NCBI GenBank assembly: GCA_023453125.1
Contig: JAEXUB010000194.1
Coordinates: 1 to 57,923 of the forward strand
Source of the DNA: Bacteroidota bacterium
GTDB lineage: Bacteria > Bacteroidota > Ignavibacteria > Ignavibacteriales > Melioribacteraceae
Length of the DNA stretch: 57,923 nt
Reading direction: 5' to 3'
This document shows, one piece after another, positions 24,962 through 34,125 of the stretch. Numbering within the stretch: the stretch's first letter is position 1; each line of letters starts with the position of its first letter. The notes under the pieces were generated by a model. The model did no database searches and was not told the DNA's origin. It saw nothing but the letters and a program-made list of their open reading frames with translations. The translations under genes were made by a program, and so were the position numbers.

Positions 24962-26591
24962 AAGTACCAAAATGTTTTTTCAACTGATTTACCATTTCTC
25001 CCAAAGTAACATAACTCTCCGCAGCGCTTATTAAAACCGGCATTAAATTTTTACCGTCGGTAACTGCTGTGCTTATTTCCGCAAGGGATTTCTCAACAGC
25101 ATTTTTGTCCCTGTTCTGCCTGAGTTCTGCGAGCCGGTTTTTCTGTATCTTTTCCACTTCCGGAGAAATTGTAAGAATCGGGATTTCTATTTTTTCATCT
25201 GATTCAATAAAATCATTTATGCCAACCATTATTTTGGTTTTGCTTTCCAGTTCTTTCTGGTACCGGTAGGCAGCATCCGCAATTTCCTTCTGGAAATAGC
25301 CGGCTTCAATTGCCGGAATTACTCCGCCGAAGGAATCAATTTCCTTAAAAATTCTCTCGGCATCAGCTTCCATTTCATCTGTAAGAGCTTCTACATAATA
25401 GCTCCCTCCGAGAGGGTCTACTGTATTGATGACTCCGGTTTCATACGCAATAAGCTGCTGGGTACGGAGAGCAATTTTAACCGCCTTTTCGCTCGGCAGG
25501 GCCAGCGTCTCGTCCATTGAATTTGTATGAAGCGACTGTGTACCCCCAAGCACTCCTGCAAGAGCCTGAATGGCAGTTCTTACAATATTATTTTCAGGCT
25601 GCTGGGCAGTAAGAGTACATCCGGCTGTCTGAGTATGAAAGCGCATCCACCAGGAGCGGGGATTTTTAGCGCCGTATCTATCTCTCATTCTCTTTGCGAA
25701 TATTCTTCTGGCCGCTCTGAATTTGGCAATCTCTTCAAAGAAATCGAGATGCGAATTAAAAAAGAATGAAATCCTCGGAGCAAATGAGTCTACATCCATC
25801 CCCCTTTCAATGCAGGCTTCAATATAGGCGAATCCATCTGCCAGAGTATATGCAAGTTCCTGTGCTGCGGTAGATCCTGCCTCCCTGATATGATACCCGC
25901 TTACCGATACCGGATTCCACTGGGGCACTTCATTTGTACAAAATTCAATCATATCGGTTATAATCCTCATCGAAGGACGGGGCGGGTATATGAACTCTTT
26001 CTGGGCAATATATTCTTTCAAGATATCGTTTTGGAGCGTACCCCGCAGTTTATCGAATGGAATTCCCTGCTTTTTGGCTACGGCAAGATAAAAAGCGAAT
26101 ATCATTGCTGCCGGGGAATTAATTGTCATGGATGTTGAAACTTCATCGAGAGGAATACCGCTGAAGAGTATTTCCATATCCTGCAGGGAGGAAATCGTAA
26201 CGCCGCATATTCCAACTTCGCCGGAACTGAATTCGGAATCGGAATCCCATCCCATTAAAGTCGGCAGGTCGAATGCAACCGACAATCCGGTCTGCCCGTT
26301 CTGAAGCAGGTATTTAAATCTCCGGTTAGTGTCTTCTGGGCTTCCGAAACCGGCAAACTGCCTCATAGTCCAGATTTTTCCCCTGTAACCATTAATATGT
26401 ATTCCGCGGGTATATGGATATTCCCCCGGGAATCCGATATCATTATTATAATCGGATTTAATCTCATCGGGAGTATAGAGAACGTCAACTTTTCTCCCCG
26501 AGACGGTTGTATATTTCATTCCTGTAGTTTTAGCCGAATTGGCTTTGGCAAGGAATTCTTCCTTCTTCTGTTTTTCCATTTCCTTTGACAT
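24939..26591 (-). CDS. Methylmalonyl-CoA mutase, catalytic (large) subunit
   Basis: 550 residues from the ATG at 26591; an in-frame TTG 12 codons upstream lacks support. It is the (beta/alpha)8 substrate-binding domain only: YTRGIHINGYRGKIWTMRQ, FDLPTLMGWDSD, SVSGYHIREAG, RFHTQTAGCTLTAQQP and ALPSEKAVKIALRTQQ. The cobalamin-binding domain with DxHxxG is absent, so a separate small subunit is required; none is in the window. The split form is common in Bacteroidota-like bacteria and archaea. Interconverts methylmalonyl-CoA and succinyl-CoA. Confidence 0.93.
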   Translation of the reverse strand: MSKEMEKQKKEEFLAKANSAKTTGMKYTTVSGRKVDVLYTPDEIKSDYNNDIGFPGEYPYTRGIHINGYRGKIWTMRQFAGFGSPEDTNRRFKYLLQNGQTGLSVAFDLPTLMGWDSDSEFSSGEVGICGVTISSLQDMEILFSGIPLDEVSTSMTINSPAAMIFAFYLAVAKKQGIPFDKLRGTLQNDILKEYIAQKEFIYPPRPSMRIITDMIEFCTNEVPQWNPVSVSGYHIREAGSTAAQELAYTLADGFAYIEACIERGMDVDSFAPRISFFFNSHLDFFEEIAKFRAARRIFAKRMRDRYGAKNPRSWWMRFHTQTAGCTLTAQQPENNIVRTAIQALAGVLGGTQSLHTNSMDETLALPSEKAVKIALRTQQLIAYETGVINTVDPLGGSYYVEALTDEMEADAERIFKEIDSFGGVIPAIEAGYFQKEIADAAYRYQKELESKTKIMVGINDFIESDEKIEIPILTISPEVEKIQKNRLAELRQNRDKNAVEKSLAEISTAVTDGKNLMPVLISAAESYVTLGEMVNQLKKHFGTYEESVVF

Positions 26592-26641
26592 AAGACTTCT
26601 TTCTTGTTTGTTAAAATTCAAAGTCAACCGGGAATTTCCGG

Positions 26642-28495
26642 TTATGTTCTTCCAAATTTCTTATCGAATTCTTCGAGAGAGATTTTAATTACAATCGGCC
26701 TGCCGTGAGGACATACATAAGGCATTGAAGTGGCAAAGAGCTGGTCTACAAGAACCCGCATTTCCTTTTCGCTAAGCCTGTCTCCTGCCTTTATTGCAGC
26801 CTTGCAGGAAAAAGATTTTGCAATATTATCTTTTTCCTCAAGCTTTTTTTCCTGATAGTTCTTTCTGTACTCATCCAGAATCTCGTGCAAAACAATCGTC
26901 TCGCTTCCTATTTTAACGTCAGGCGGAACTCCGTCTATAACGACGGTATTTTTTCCGAAGAATTTCAAATCAAAACCAAGTTTAGTCAGGTACGGTTCCA
27001 GTTCAAGAAGAAGCTGATATTCCCCCGGGTCGCAATTGAGAGTCTGCGAAAACAAAAGCTGCTGCGAAAAAGGGATATCATTATTAAATGAATTTATGGC
27101 CTTTTCGTACAGAATTCTCTCGTGCGCCACATGCTGGTCTATTATCATCAGCCCGCTCTTAATCTGGCAAAGGATATATTTATTGTGAAGTGATATAATA
27201 AATGAGGAAGCCTGTCCATCGGCATTTTGCTGTATGCTGGATACTTCCTTTACCGGCTGTTTTTCCGCAAACGGATCTTCAACAGTGCCGGCCGGTGCAC
27301 TCTGTTTAATTTCTTTATTTATGTTGCCGAATAAAAGGTCAATTTCATCATCGCTGAAAATGGATTTTCTGTTTTTAACCGACTCCGGACCCGGTATGAA
27401 TGAGGGCCTGTCGGAAAAATCATTTGTCTCGCTTCTTTTGAATCCTGTAAAATCGAGGCGGCTCTTTTCCCCTTCATTGTCCTGAAAAGTTATCGATGGT
27501 ACAAGGTCATGGCTTCCTAATGCTTTTCTAATAACCGCATTTACAAAAGAATAAACATCCTTGTCATCTTCAAATTTTACTTCAAGCTTCTGGGGATGAA
27601 CATTTATATCAATTTTCGAAGCATCAATATCCATAAAGAGTAAGAAGAACGGATAGTCCCCTTTATCAAGCAGATCGTCATAGGCGGAAAATACAGCATG
27701 GTTAAGCACCTTGCTGACTACATACCTCTTGTTCAGGAAAAAGTACTGCTCCCCTTTACTTTTTCTGAGATATGTGGGCTTGGCAATGTAGCCGTAAAGG
27801 CTTATATAATCGGTAACTTCATTTACAAAAATCACGCTGTCGGTTATATTATCGGCAATAACTCCCTTAATTCTGTCTTCCAGGGAACCTGCTTCAAAGT
27901 CGAATACTATTTCGTCATCATTAAATAACTTAAAACTAATTTCCGGATGGCTCAGGGCAATCTTCTTGAAAGTCTCTATAATATGCTTTAGTTCAGTAGC
28001 ATTGCTCTTAAGAAAGTTTCTTCTTGCCGGCGTATTATAAAAAAGGTTCTTAACAGAAATTGAAGTCCCTTTTGCAAATGAACCTTTTTCAAGGCGCGCC
28101 TTTCCTTCATCTACAGTAACAATGGCCCCTACTTCATCTTCTTTTCTTTCAGTTTTAATTTCGAGCTGGCTGACTGCGGCAACAGAAGAAAGAGCCTCTC
28201 CTCTGAATCCGTAGGATTTAAGGGATTGGAGATCGTCAAAGCTGGCAATTTTTGAGGTAGCGTGCCTTTCGAGACAGGTAAGAGCATCATCTGAACTCAT
28301 CCCATCCCCGTCATCTATTATCTGAATTAAAGACTTGCCCGCACTTTTAATATATAAATGTACATTCTTTGCATTAGCATCAATGGAATTTTCCATTAAT
28401 TCCTTAACAACGGATTCGGGTCTTTGAACAACTTCGCCGGCGGCAATTTTGTTTGCTACTGAATCGGGGAGTATTTTAATCTTGCTTGAGTTCAT
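26642..28495 (-). CDS. mutL: DNA mismatch repair protein MutL
   Basis: 617 residues. N-terminal GHKL ATPase: IAAGEVVQRPESVVKELMENSIDA, DDGDGM, and SYGFRGEALSS; a middle transducer domain; a C-terminal dimerisation domain ending with the CPHGRP motif. The C-terminal endonuclease motif DQHAxxERxxYE appears here as DQHVAHERILYE, so nuclease activity is plausible. It overlaps folA by 20 bases. Confidence 0.96.
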   Translation of the reverse strand: MNSSKIKILPDSVANKIAAGEVVQRPESVVKELMENSIDANAKNVHLYIKSAGKSLIQIIDDGDGMSSDDALTCLERHATSKIASFDDLQSLKSYGFRGEALSSVAAVSQLEIKTERKEDEVGAIVTVDEGKARLEKGSFAKGTSISVKNLFYNTPARRNFLKSNATELKHIIETFKKIALSHPEISFKLFNDDEIVFDFEAGSLEDRIKGVIADNITDSVIFVNEVTDYISLYGYIAKPTYLRKSKGEQYFFLNKRYVVSKVLNHAVFSAYDDLLDKGDYPFFLLFMDIDASKIDINVHPQKLEVKFEDDKDVYSFVNAVIRKALGSHDLVPSITFQDNEGEKSRLDFTGFKRSETNDFSDRPSFIPGPESVKNRKSIFSDDEIDLLFGNINKEIKQSAPAGTVEDPFAEKQPVKEVSSIQQNADGQASSFIISLHNKYILCQIKSGLMIIDQHVAHERILYEKAINSFNNDIPFSQQLLFSQTLNCDPGEYQLLLELEPYLTKLGFDLKFFGKNTVVIDGVPPDVKIGSETIVLHEILDEYRKNYQEKKLEEKDNIAKSFSCKAAIKAGDRLSEKEMRVLVDQLFATSMPYVCPHGRPIVIKISLEEFDKKFGRT

Positions 28496-28973
28496 TTACT
28501 CTTCTTTTGTAAAAAAATATTTCGAATTCTTTCCTTTTCTCGGTGGATTCAACAGCCCAATCGCGGGATTCTATTTCAGGGAAAAACTTATCCCCTTCGC
28601 ATTCAAAAGGCATCCGGCTCAAAATAATTTGGGCCGAGTGCTTAAGGGCTTCTTTATATAATTGACTCCCTCCTGCTATGAATACTTTTTCAAATCCGGA
28701 TTCATCGCAGAAATCCAAGGCTTCCTTAAGAGAAAAGAAGCATTTTACTTCCTTAAATTTAATAAAAAGTTCGGGATGTGTGGTAATAACAATATTAATT
28801 CTTTTCTCCAGCGGCCGGCTAATTGACTCGAATGTTCTTCTGCCGAATATTACCGGAAATCCGACCGTCGTCTCCTTAAAAAAAAGAAGGTCTTCCCTTG
28901 AATGCCAGGGAATTTTCCCTTTATTGCCGATTACATTATTTTCAGAAACAGCAGCAATAATTATTACTTTCAA
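28476..28973 (-). CDS. folA: Dihydrofolate reductase
   Basis: 165 residues, TTG start with AGAGGG upstream. Reduces dihydrofolate with NADPH. IIAAVSENNVIGNKGKIPWH, then DLLFFKETT with the active-site acidic residue two before FFK, FGRRTFESI, and VFIAGGSQLYKEAL. Encoded a few hundred bases from thyX, a combination discussed in the findings. Confidence 0.95.
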   Translation of the reverse strand: MKVIIIAAVSENNVIGNKGKIPWHSREDLLFFKETTVGFPVIFGRRTFESISRPLEKRINIVITTHPELFIKFKEVKCFFSLKEALDFCDESGFEKVFIAGGSQLYKEALKHSAQIILSRMPFECEGDKFFPEIESRDWAVESTEKRKEFEIFFYKRRVNELKQD

Positions 28974-28981
28974 ATACCCTC

Positions 28982-29287
28982 TTAAAAATCGTTATTAAAA
29001 CTGTGTGTAATATAACGTTTTTCCCCCTTATAAAGGAAGACCTCAAACTGAACTTCATTATATCCAACTAGTTTTAATCTTATTCGGTGATTGCCGGCAT
29101 CCAGATTTGAAAGGCTGTCCGGAGTTATTTTATAAGTCCTGGCTCCGTCAAGGTAAATATCTGCACCGGCAGGATTAGTAGAAATGTATATATTGGAATT
29201 TCCGGCAGAGACCTGATATTCTACAATATCTTCTCTACAGGAAATAAACGATATAATTGCCAAAATAATTAGAAGCGCCTTTTTCAT
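28982..29287 (-). CDS. PEGA-domain lipoprotein
   Basis: 101 residues from the ATG at 29287 (an in-frame ATG three codons earlier adds MIL). Signal MKKALLIILAIISFISC with lipobox Cys, then a single PEGA-type beta-domain: STNPAGADIYLDG, DAGNHRIRLKLVGYNEVQFEVFLYKGE. PEGA domains are thought to bind envelope components. First gene of the run that includes folA and mutL. Confidence 0.8.
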   Translation of the reverse strand: MKKALLIILAIISFISCREDIVEYQVSAGNSNIYISTNPAGADIYLDGARTYKITPDSLSNLDAGNHRIRLKLVGYNEVQFEVFLYKGEKRYITHSFNNDF

Positions 29288-29310
29288 TAAAATCATTATT
29301 TAGTCTGTTC

Positions 29311-29340
29311 TAAATTTATCCGGCTAAACAATAATTTCAA
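29311..29340 (-). promoter_or_regulatory. Candidate promoter of the PEGA-yajC operon
   Basis: On the minus strand TTG (29340-29338), 19 bases, then TAAATTTA (29318-29311), which matches TAnnTTTG at seven of eight positions. It lies just after thyX and 24 bases before the PEGA start. Confidence 0.4.
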
Positions 29341-29343
29341 TGG

Positions 29344-29369
29344 AAAAATTCATCCCTATTAAAGGGGAT
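29344..29369 (-). terminator. Weak terminator at the end of thyX
   Basis: Minus-strand ATCCCC (29369-29364) pairs with the AGGGAT at 29357-29352 (one G-T pair), with the thyX stop codon in the loop, followed by GAATTTTTCC. Short stem, so moderate support. Confidence 0.4.
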
Positions 29370-30279
29370 AATTAAGGGAAAGTTTTGAAAGCTTTTCCTC
29401 AAATTCGAACAATTCCCTGCTGTTGGCGTTTTTTGCCCCGTCCTGCTTAAGCCATCCGAATTCTGTATAAAGGTCTTTAATTTTTGCCTTATTTCCTTTT
29501 ATCATTTCGGTAATAACTTTTATCTCAAGCCCTGAGAAGGTCATAGATTCAATCATATAATCAATAAATGCCTGGTAAGTAAGAGGCACCCATCTCTTTA
29601 TTACTTCATTAAAGATTGTATTTGCATATTCCCTTATTTCGTACTGCGCATTAATTTCCATTCTTAATTCAAGGAAATGAAGAAGATTGTGAAGATCAAT
29701 TTTCCAATAAGCCTCGGTATAAGTTGAGAGAGGAAGGTCCTTACGGGCCTGCTCGCGGGCTATTCCGGCTTCAATTCTCTTATCATAAAGCTCTCTGGAC
29801 ATTCTATGGAATTCCGCTTCCTGTTCCGTAAGGATTTTTCCATGTTCGGCATCCAGGCTTCCGCCGCTCCCCTGCCTGTTTGTTAATGACTGGGTGCGCC
29901 ATTCGTCGGGATTTGTGCTCTCTGCAGAATTAATGGCTATTGAATATCTGGTTGAATACTCGTTAACATTCGCAGTACGGTGTCTTATCCACTGGCGCCA
30001 GACATCCATAGGAACCCTTACGTGCAGTTTAACTTCGCACATTTCAAACGGAGAGGTATGGCGGTGCCTTAATAGATAACGGAGAAGAGCTTCATCTTCC
30101 CTAAGTTTTTTTGTGCCGGCGCCGTAAGAAACTCTGGCAGCCTGAACTATTGAAGAATCGCTCCCCATATAATCCACTACTCTTATAAAACCATCCTTCA
30201 AAACTTTAAAAGGGTGTCCCAGAACCTCGTCCAGTTCGGGCACTCTCATTTTTTCCAGTTTTTCAAAAACCTGATCCAT
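29359..30279 (-). CDS. thyX: FAD-dependent thymidylate synthase ThyX
   Basis: 306 residues. Makes dTMP from dUMP with FAD and methylene-tetrahydrofolate. The ThyX motif RHRx7S is present as RHRTANVNEYS followed by TRY. LLHFLELRMEINAQYEIREYA near the C-terminus is also family-typical. It is longer than the common 220-260 residues, as in several Bacteroidota/Chlorobi members. AAGGAT precedes the start. Third in the HIT-glycerate kinase-thyX run. Confidence 0.95.
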   Translation of the reverse strand: MDQVFEKLEKMRVPELDEVLGHPFKVLKDGFIRVVDYMGSDSSIVQAARVSYGAGTKKLREDEALLRYLLRHRHTSPFEMCEVKLHVRVPMDVWRQWIRHRTANVNEYSTRYSIAINSAESTNPDEWRTQSLTNRQGSGGSLDAEHGKILTEQEAEFHRMSRELYDKRIEAGIAREQARKDLPLSTYTEAYWKIDLHNLLHFLELRMEINAQYEIREYANTIFNEVIKRWVPLTYQAFIDYMIESMTFSGLEIKVITEMIKGNKAKIKDLYTEFGWLKQDGAKNANSRELFEFEEKLSKLSLNYPL

Positions 30280-30290
30280 TTTTATATCCT

Positions 30291-31430
30291 TTAATTTTTA
30301 TTCAAATATCTTCGGGAAATTTCTTCGCAGGCCTTAAAAATGCCTGTTTTGAAATAAGCTATTGATTCTTCAATACTGCTAAAATAGTTTTTTAATTCCA
30401 AAACATCTAAAAATTCCGGTTTCTTATTTAAAATATTTTCCCCTGCTATAAAACAGACTGGAATTTTTGATTTTTTGTAGGAATTCAGGACAATCATACC
30501 TCCTTTATTCATAAGTGTCTGCTTGTCCAGTTTTCCCTCCCCGGTAATAATTAAATCCGGATTTGCGCATTTGTTCAATAGTCCAAGCTCTTTCAAAATA
30601 AATTCCCCTGCATTCATTACAGAAGGATTTCCGAAAATCTGGAATGAGGCGGCTAATCCGCCCCCCGCTCCTGAAAAACTGTGATGCATTTCCCCCCTTA
30701 CATTCATCAGCCGCAGAATTTGTTCAAAACCCGACTCCAGAAAATCCAGCGAGGATTTATCGGCCCCTTTCTGTTCTGCAAATACCTTAACAGCCCCCTC
30801 ATCCCCTAAAAGCGGATTTTCAACATCCAGTACAATACTGATTTCAATCCCGGTGATAAACTCTGGCTTAATCATCCGCTCGGCAATAATAAAATTTTCC
30901 GGAATAGGATTAACCTCCTTTCCGGCAGCATCAAATAGTTTCAATCCGAATTCGGAAAGCATCCCTACTCCCAGGTCGGATGTTGCAGTACCTCCAATAC
31001 CTATTACAACTTTACTCACTTCAAAATCTGAATTATTCTTCAAAGCCCCTATTTTCTTTATCAAGCTGCCAAGAGGAGCCGAATTGTATTTTAAAGGATT
31101 TCTTATACTCCGGGGTATTAAATTTAAGCCAATTACTCTTGCCGATTCTATATAAACAGTTTTGTCTGCTTTAGAATATTCAAACGGGCATTCATAATCC
31201 TCCCCGTTTACAATTGACTTAACAGCAATTTTTAACGACTCGGTATTGAAGTGATATTTAACAGTTTCCAGGAATCCGTCGCCGCCGTCTGATATTGGAA
31301 AAAGATTCAGCCTGTAATAATTCTCAATTTCCGGGATACAATGTATGAGGGCATTTTTTATTATTATAGAGGCATCGTAAGAAGAAGCGCACTCTTTGAA
31401 ACTATTTGGCGCAATTAAAATTTCCTTCAT
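30291..31430 (-). CDS. Glycerate kinase (GlxK type)
   Basis: 379 residues from the ATG at 31430. Phosphorylates glycerate. Motifs: ILIAPNSFKECASS at the start, ISDGGDGFLETV, GIGGTATSDLGVGML, and DLIITGEGKLDKQTLMNKG. These are diagnostic for the GlxK/GarK type I fold. Which product (2- or 3-phosphoglycerate) is not visible. 12 bases after the HIT gene, 11 before thyX. Confidence 0.92.
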   Translation of the reverse strand: MKEILIAPNSFKECASSYDASIIIKNALIHCIPEIENYYRLNLFPISDGGDGFLETVKYHFNTESLKIAVKSIVNGEDYECPFEYSKADKTVYIESARVIGLNLIPRSIRNPLKYNSAPLGSLIKKIGALKNNSDFEVSKVVIGIGGTATSDLGVGMLSEFGLKLFDAAGKEVNPIPENFIIAERMIKPEFITGIEISIVLDVENPLLGDEGAVKVFAEQKGADKSSLDFLESGFEQILRLMNVRGEMHHSFSGAGGGLAASFQIFGNPSVMNAGEFILKELGLLNKCANPDLIITGEGKLDKQTLMNKGGMIVLNSYKKSKIPVCFIAGENILNKKPEFLDVLELKNYFSSIEESIAYFKTGIFKACEEISRRYLNKN

Positions 31431-31442
31431 AAACAATCGGGT

Positions 31443-31943
31443 CTAAATATGCTCCAATGCATCAACCAGTTTATTCCGCAGGTCGAGCAGGTCCTGTGAA
31501 ATTATTTTAACCTCGCCGATTGAAGGCATAAAATTGGTATCACCAATCCAGCGGGGCACAATATGAAGGTGGAGATGGGCATCAATTCCGGCGCCGGCAG
31601 CTTTGCCTATATTCATTCCCATATTGAAACCCTGCGGCTTCATAACATAGGTTAACGCTTTAATCATAATTCCGGTCTCATTCATAAGTTCTGCAGTCTC
31701 ATCCGGATTAAGTTCGGTAAAATCGGATATGTGGCGATAGGGTATAATCATTAAATGCCCGCTGTTGTAAGGGAAAAGATTAAGCATTGTATAAGTATAT
31801 TTATTTTTCCTTACAATAAGAGAAGTATTTTCAATGGGGGCGTCTTCTTTTAGAGCCTCGCAGAAAACGCAGCCGCAATCTTCCTTCTTATCTTTGAATG
31901 AGTTAATATAATTTGAGCGCCAGGGGGAAAAAAGCATATCCAT
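31443..31943 (-). CDS. HIT-family nucleotide hydrolase/transferase
   Basis: 166 residues from the ATG at 31943 (MDMLFSPWR), preceded by GAGGT. A longer in-frame reading would run through the fusA-like terminator and into the previous gene, so I reject it. Zinc-like CGCVFC near the N-terminus, then NSGHLMIIPYRH, and the histidine triad HLHLHIVPRW with the nucleophile His. The size and CxxC resemble Ap4A phosphorylase-like HIT proteins of bacteria. Confidence 0.9.
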   Translation of the reverse strand: MDMLFSPWRSNYINSFKDKKEDCGCVFCEALKEDAPIENTSLIVRKNKYTYTMLNLFPYNSGHLMIIPYRHISDFTELNPDETAELMNETGIMIKALTYVMKPQGFNMGMNIGKAAGAGIDAHLHLHIVPRWIGDTNFMPSIGEVKIISQDLLDLRNKLVDALEHI

Positions 31944-31953
31944 TTTATACCTC

Positions 31954-31983
31954 AAAAAAAAAGGCGGAAGAATCTTCCGCCTT
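31954..31983 (-). terminator. Terminator of the EF-G-like gene
   Basis: On the minus strand AAGGCGGAAG pairs with CTTCCGCCTT around a 3-base loop and is followed by a T-run. It lies 19 bases past the EF-G-like stop. The T-run runs straight into the GAGGT ribosome site of the HIT gene. Confidence 0.88.
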
Positions 31984-32001
31984 AATTTATAAAAAATACA
32001 A

Positions 32002-34092
32002 TTATTCTTCTTCTTTTGATTTCTTGTATTCTTCGATAATCTTGACTTCAACTTCTTTCGGTACTTCTTCGTAATGGGAGAATTTACGGCAGAATGTACC
32101 GCGGCCGGCTGTTAAGCTGCGGAGCGAGGTTGAATATTTATAAAGTTCTGCAAGCGGAACCATGGCTTTGATAATCTGGTATGAGCCTTCAGAATCCATA
32201 CCGAGGATTTTTCCTCTCTTGCTCGATACATTCCCCATTACATCCCCCATGAATTCTTCAGGGACTTTAATGGTAACTTCATAAATGGGTTCAAGAATAA
32301 CAGGTCTTGCTTCCTGGAAGCCTTTCTTGAATGCCTGAGAAGCGGCAATCTTAAAGGACATTTCATCAGAATCCACATCGTGGTATGTACCGTCAAAAAG
32401 AGTAACCTTAACGTCAATAACTTTTGAACCGGCAAGAACGCCTTTGGTCATTGTCTCAATTACCCCTTTTTCAACTGCAGGTATAAAACGGCCGGGTACC
32501 ACACCACCTACAATCGCGTCAACAAATTCAAATCCTGTTCCTCTCTGAACCGGTTCCAGTTTAAGATGAACGTGTCCGTACTGGCCTCTGCCGCCCGACT
32601 GTTTTTTGTGTTTGAATTCTGCGTCGTCGCATCTTCCCTTTATAGTTTCTCTGAATGGGATTCTCGGTTCAACGAGATCAACTTCTACGCCGTATCTTTC
32701 TTTAAGCATTTTAACCGCGAGGTTAAGCTGCAATTCTCCCTGACCTGCAATGATAGTCTGGCTTAATTCAGGATCGAATTTCATTTCGAGTGTAGGATCT
32801 TCCTGATGCGCTGTATGGAGACCGGCAGAAATCTTATCTTCGTCCCCTTTTGCCTTAGGCTTAATTGCGCTTTCAATAATCGGTTCAGGGAATACAATTG
32901 AAGGAATAATAACAGATAAGTTAGGTGAAGCAAGGGTATCGCCAGTATGGCTGTCTTTTAATTTAACTACGCCGCCAATATCCCCTGCCTGAAGCTTGGA
33001 AACGTCTTTTCTTGTCTTACCGTTGATTATGAAGAGCTGGCCTAATCTTTCTGTTTTTTCTCTCTTTGTATTAACAAGGTCCATACCGGCAGTTAAAGTA
33101 CCGCTGAACACCTTGAAAATAGAAATTTCGCCTACGTGCTGTTCCGAAAGAGATTTGAAAATAAGGAATGAAGCTTCCCCTTTTTGATCGCATTTAATCT
33201 GAACGGTATTGTCTTTATCTTTCCACTTTGCTTCAACTGGCTGTCTGTCTGCCGGCGAAGGGAAATATTTTGTAACAAAATCGAGGAAGTTGTTTACACC
33301 TACAATTTTGGTAGCCGAAAGAGCAAACACGGGAACAATTGAATTGTTTACCATTGAAGCTTTAAGACCTTTGGTAAGTTCTTCTTCGGTAAGGGTGCCT
33401 TCTTCAAAGAACTTGTTCATTAATTCTTCATCCGATTCGGCAACTTTTTCAATAAGCTGCTGTCTTAAATCATCAGCCTGCTCTTTTGCATCGGCAGGTA
33501 TTTCAATTTCGGTAACTTTGCGGCTTCCGGTTTCGCCGTACTGGTAGGCTTTCATTTTAACCAGGTCGACGATTGTAGAGAAATTGAGCCCTTCCTGGGC
33601 GGGGAAAGTAACAATAATTGCGTCTGAGCTTAATTTATCTTTAACGTCTTCGAATGTTTCGAAGAATTTTGAATGTTCGTTATCGACTTTATTAATTATC
33701 ACAGATGAAGGAAGTTTATATTTTTTAACGAGATCCCAAGTTGTTTCGGTGCCAACTTCAACGCCCTCTGCGCTTTTAACAACTGCGCAGGCAGTGTCAA
33801 CAACGTGGAGACTGGATAATACCTGTCCTGTAAAATCTGAATATCCGGGAGTATCGAGAATATTTATTTTTGAATTATTCCATTCAAGATGAAGCGCGGT
33901 TGAGGAAATTGAAATCTGTCTTTCTATCTCATTGCTGTTATAGTCCGAAACTGTGTTGCCTTCTTCAATTCTGCCTATCCTGTTTATTTCATTGCCAGTA
34001 TAAAGAATAACTTCCGATAAGGTTGTTTTACCGCTACCGCCGTGACCAACAAAAGTTATATTACGTATTGCATCTGGATTATAATCTTTCAA
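32002..34092 (-). CDS. EF-G-like translation GTPase (paralogue)
   Basis: 696 residues, TTG start with AAGGAG upstream. G domain with P-loop GHGGSGKT, switch II DTPGYSDF and NKVD; then EF-G domains II-V, including QGELQLNLAVKMLKERYGVEV and GRGQYGHVHLKLEP and the PxxxMGDVMGNVSSKRG stretch. The P-loop GHGGSGKTTLSE and the NKVD (not NKMD) place it in the second EF-G-like group (as in Thermus EF-G-2) rather than the canonical FusA that sits in the str operon. Role in translocation or stress is undefined. Confidence 0.9.
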   Translation of the reverse strand: MKDYNPDAIRNITFVGHGGSGKTTLSEVILYTGNEINRIGRIEEGNTVSDYNSNEIERQISISSTALHLEWNNSKINILDTPGYSDFTGQVLSSLHVVDTACAVVKSAEGVEVGTETTWDLVKKYKLPSSVIINKVDNEHSKFFETFEDVKDKLSSDAIIVTFPAQEGLNFSTIVDLVKMKAYQYGETGSRKVTEIEIPADAKEQADDLRQQLIEKVAESDEELMNKFFEEGTLTEEELTKGLKASMVNNSIVPVFALSATKIVGVNNFLDFVTKYFPSPADRQPVEAKWKDKDNTVQIKCDQKGEASFLIFKSLSEQHVGEISIFKVFSGTLTAGMDLVNTKREKTERLGQLFIINGKTRKDVSKLQAGDIGGVVKLKDSHTGDTLASPNLSVIIPSIVFPEPIIESAIKPKAKGDEDKISAGLHTAHQEDPTLEMKFDPELSQTIIAGQGELQLNLAVKMLKERYGVEVDLVEPRIPFRETIKGRCDDAEFKHKKQSGGRGQYGHVHLKLEPVQRGTGFEFVDAIVGGVVPGRFIPAVEKGVIETMTKGVLAGSKVIDVKVTLFDGTYHDVDSDEMSFKIAASQAFKKGFQEARPVILEPIYEVTIKVPEEFMGDVMGNVSSKRGKILGMDSEGSYQIIKAMVPLAELYKYSTSLRSLTAGRGTFCRKFSHYEEVPKEVEVKIIEEYKKSKEEE

Positions 34093-34125
34093 AATTACTT
34101 CTCCTTACTAAGTGACAATTAATTG

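Noticed and set aside
31944..32051. Longer N-terminus for the HIT protein
   Set aside because: The extra 36 codons run through the EF-G-like terminator and into the preceding gene and give a basic stretch with no family similarity.
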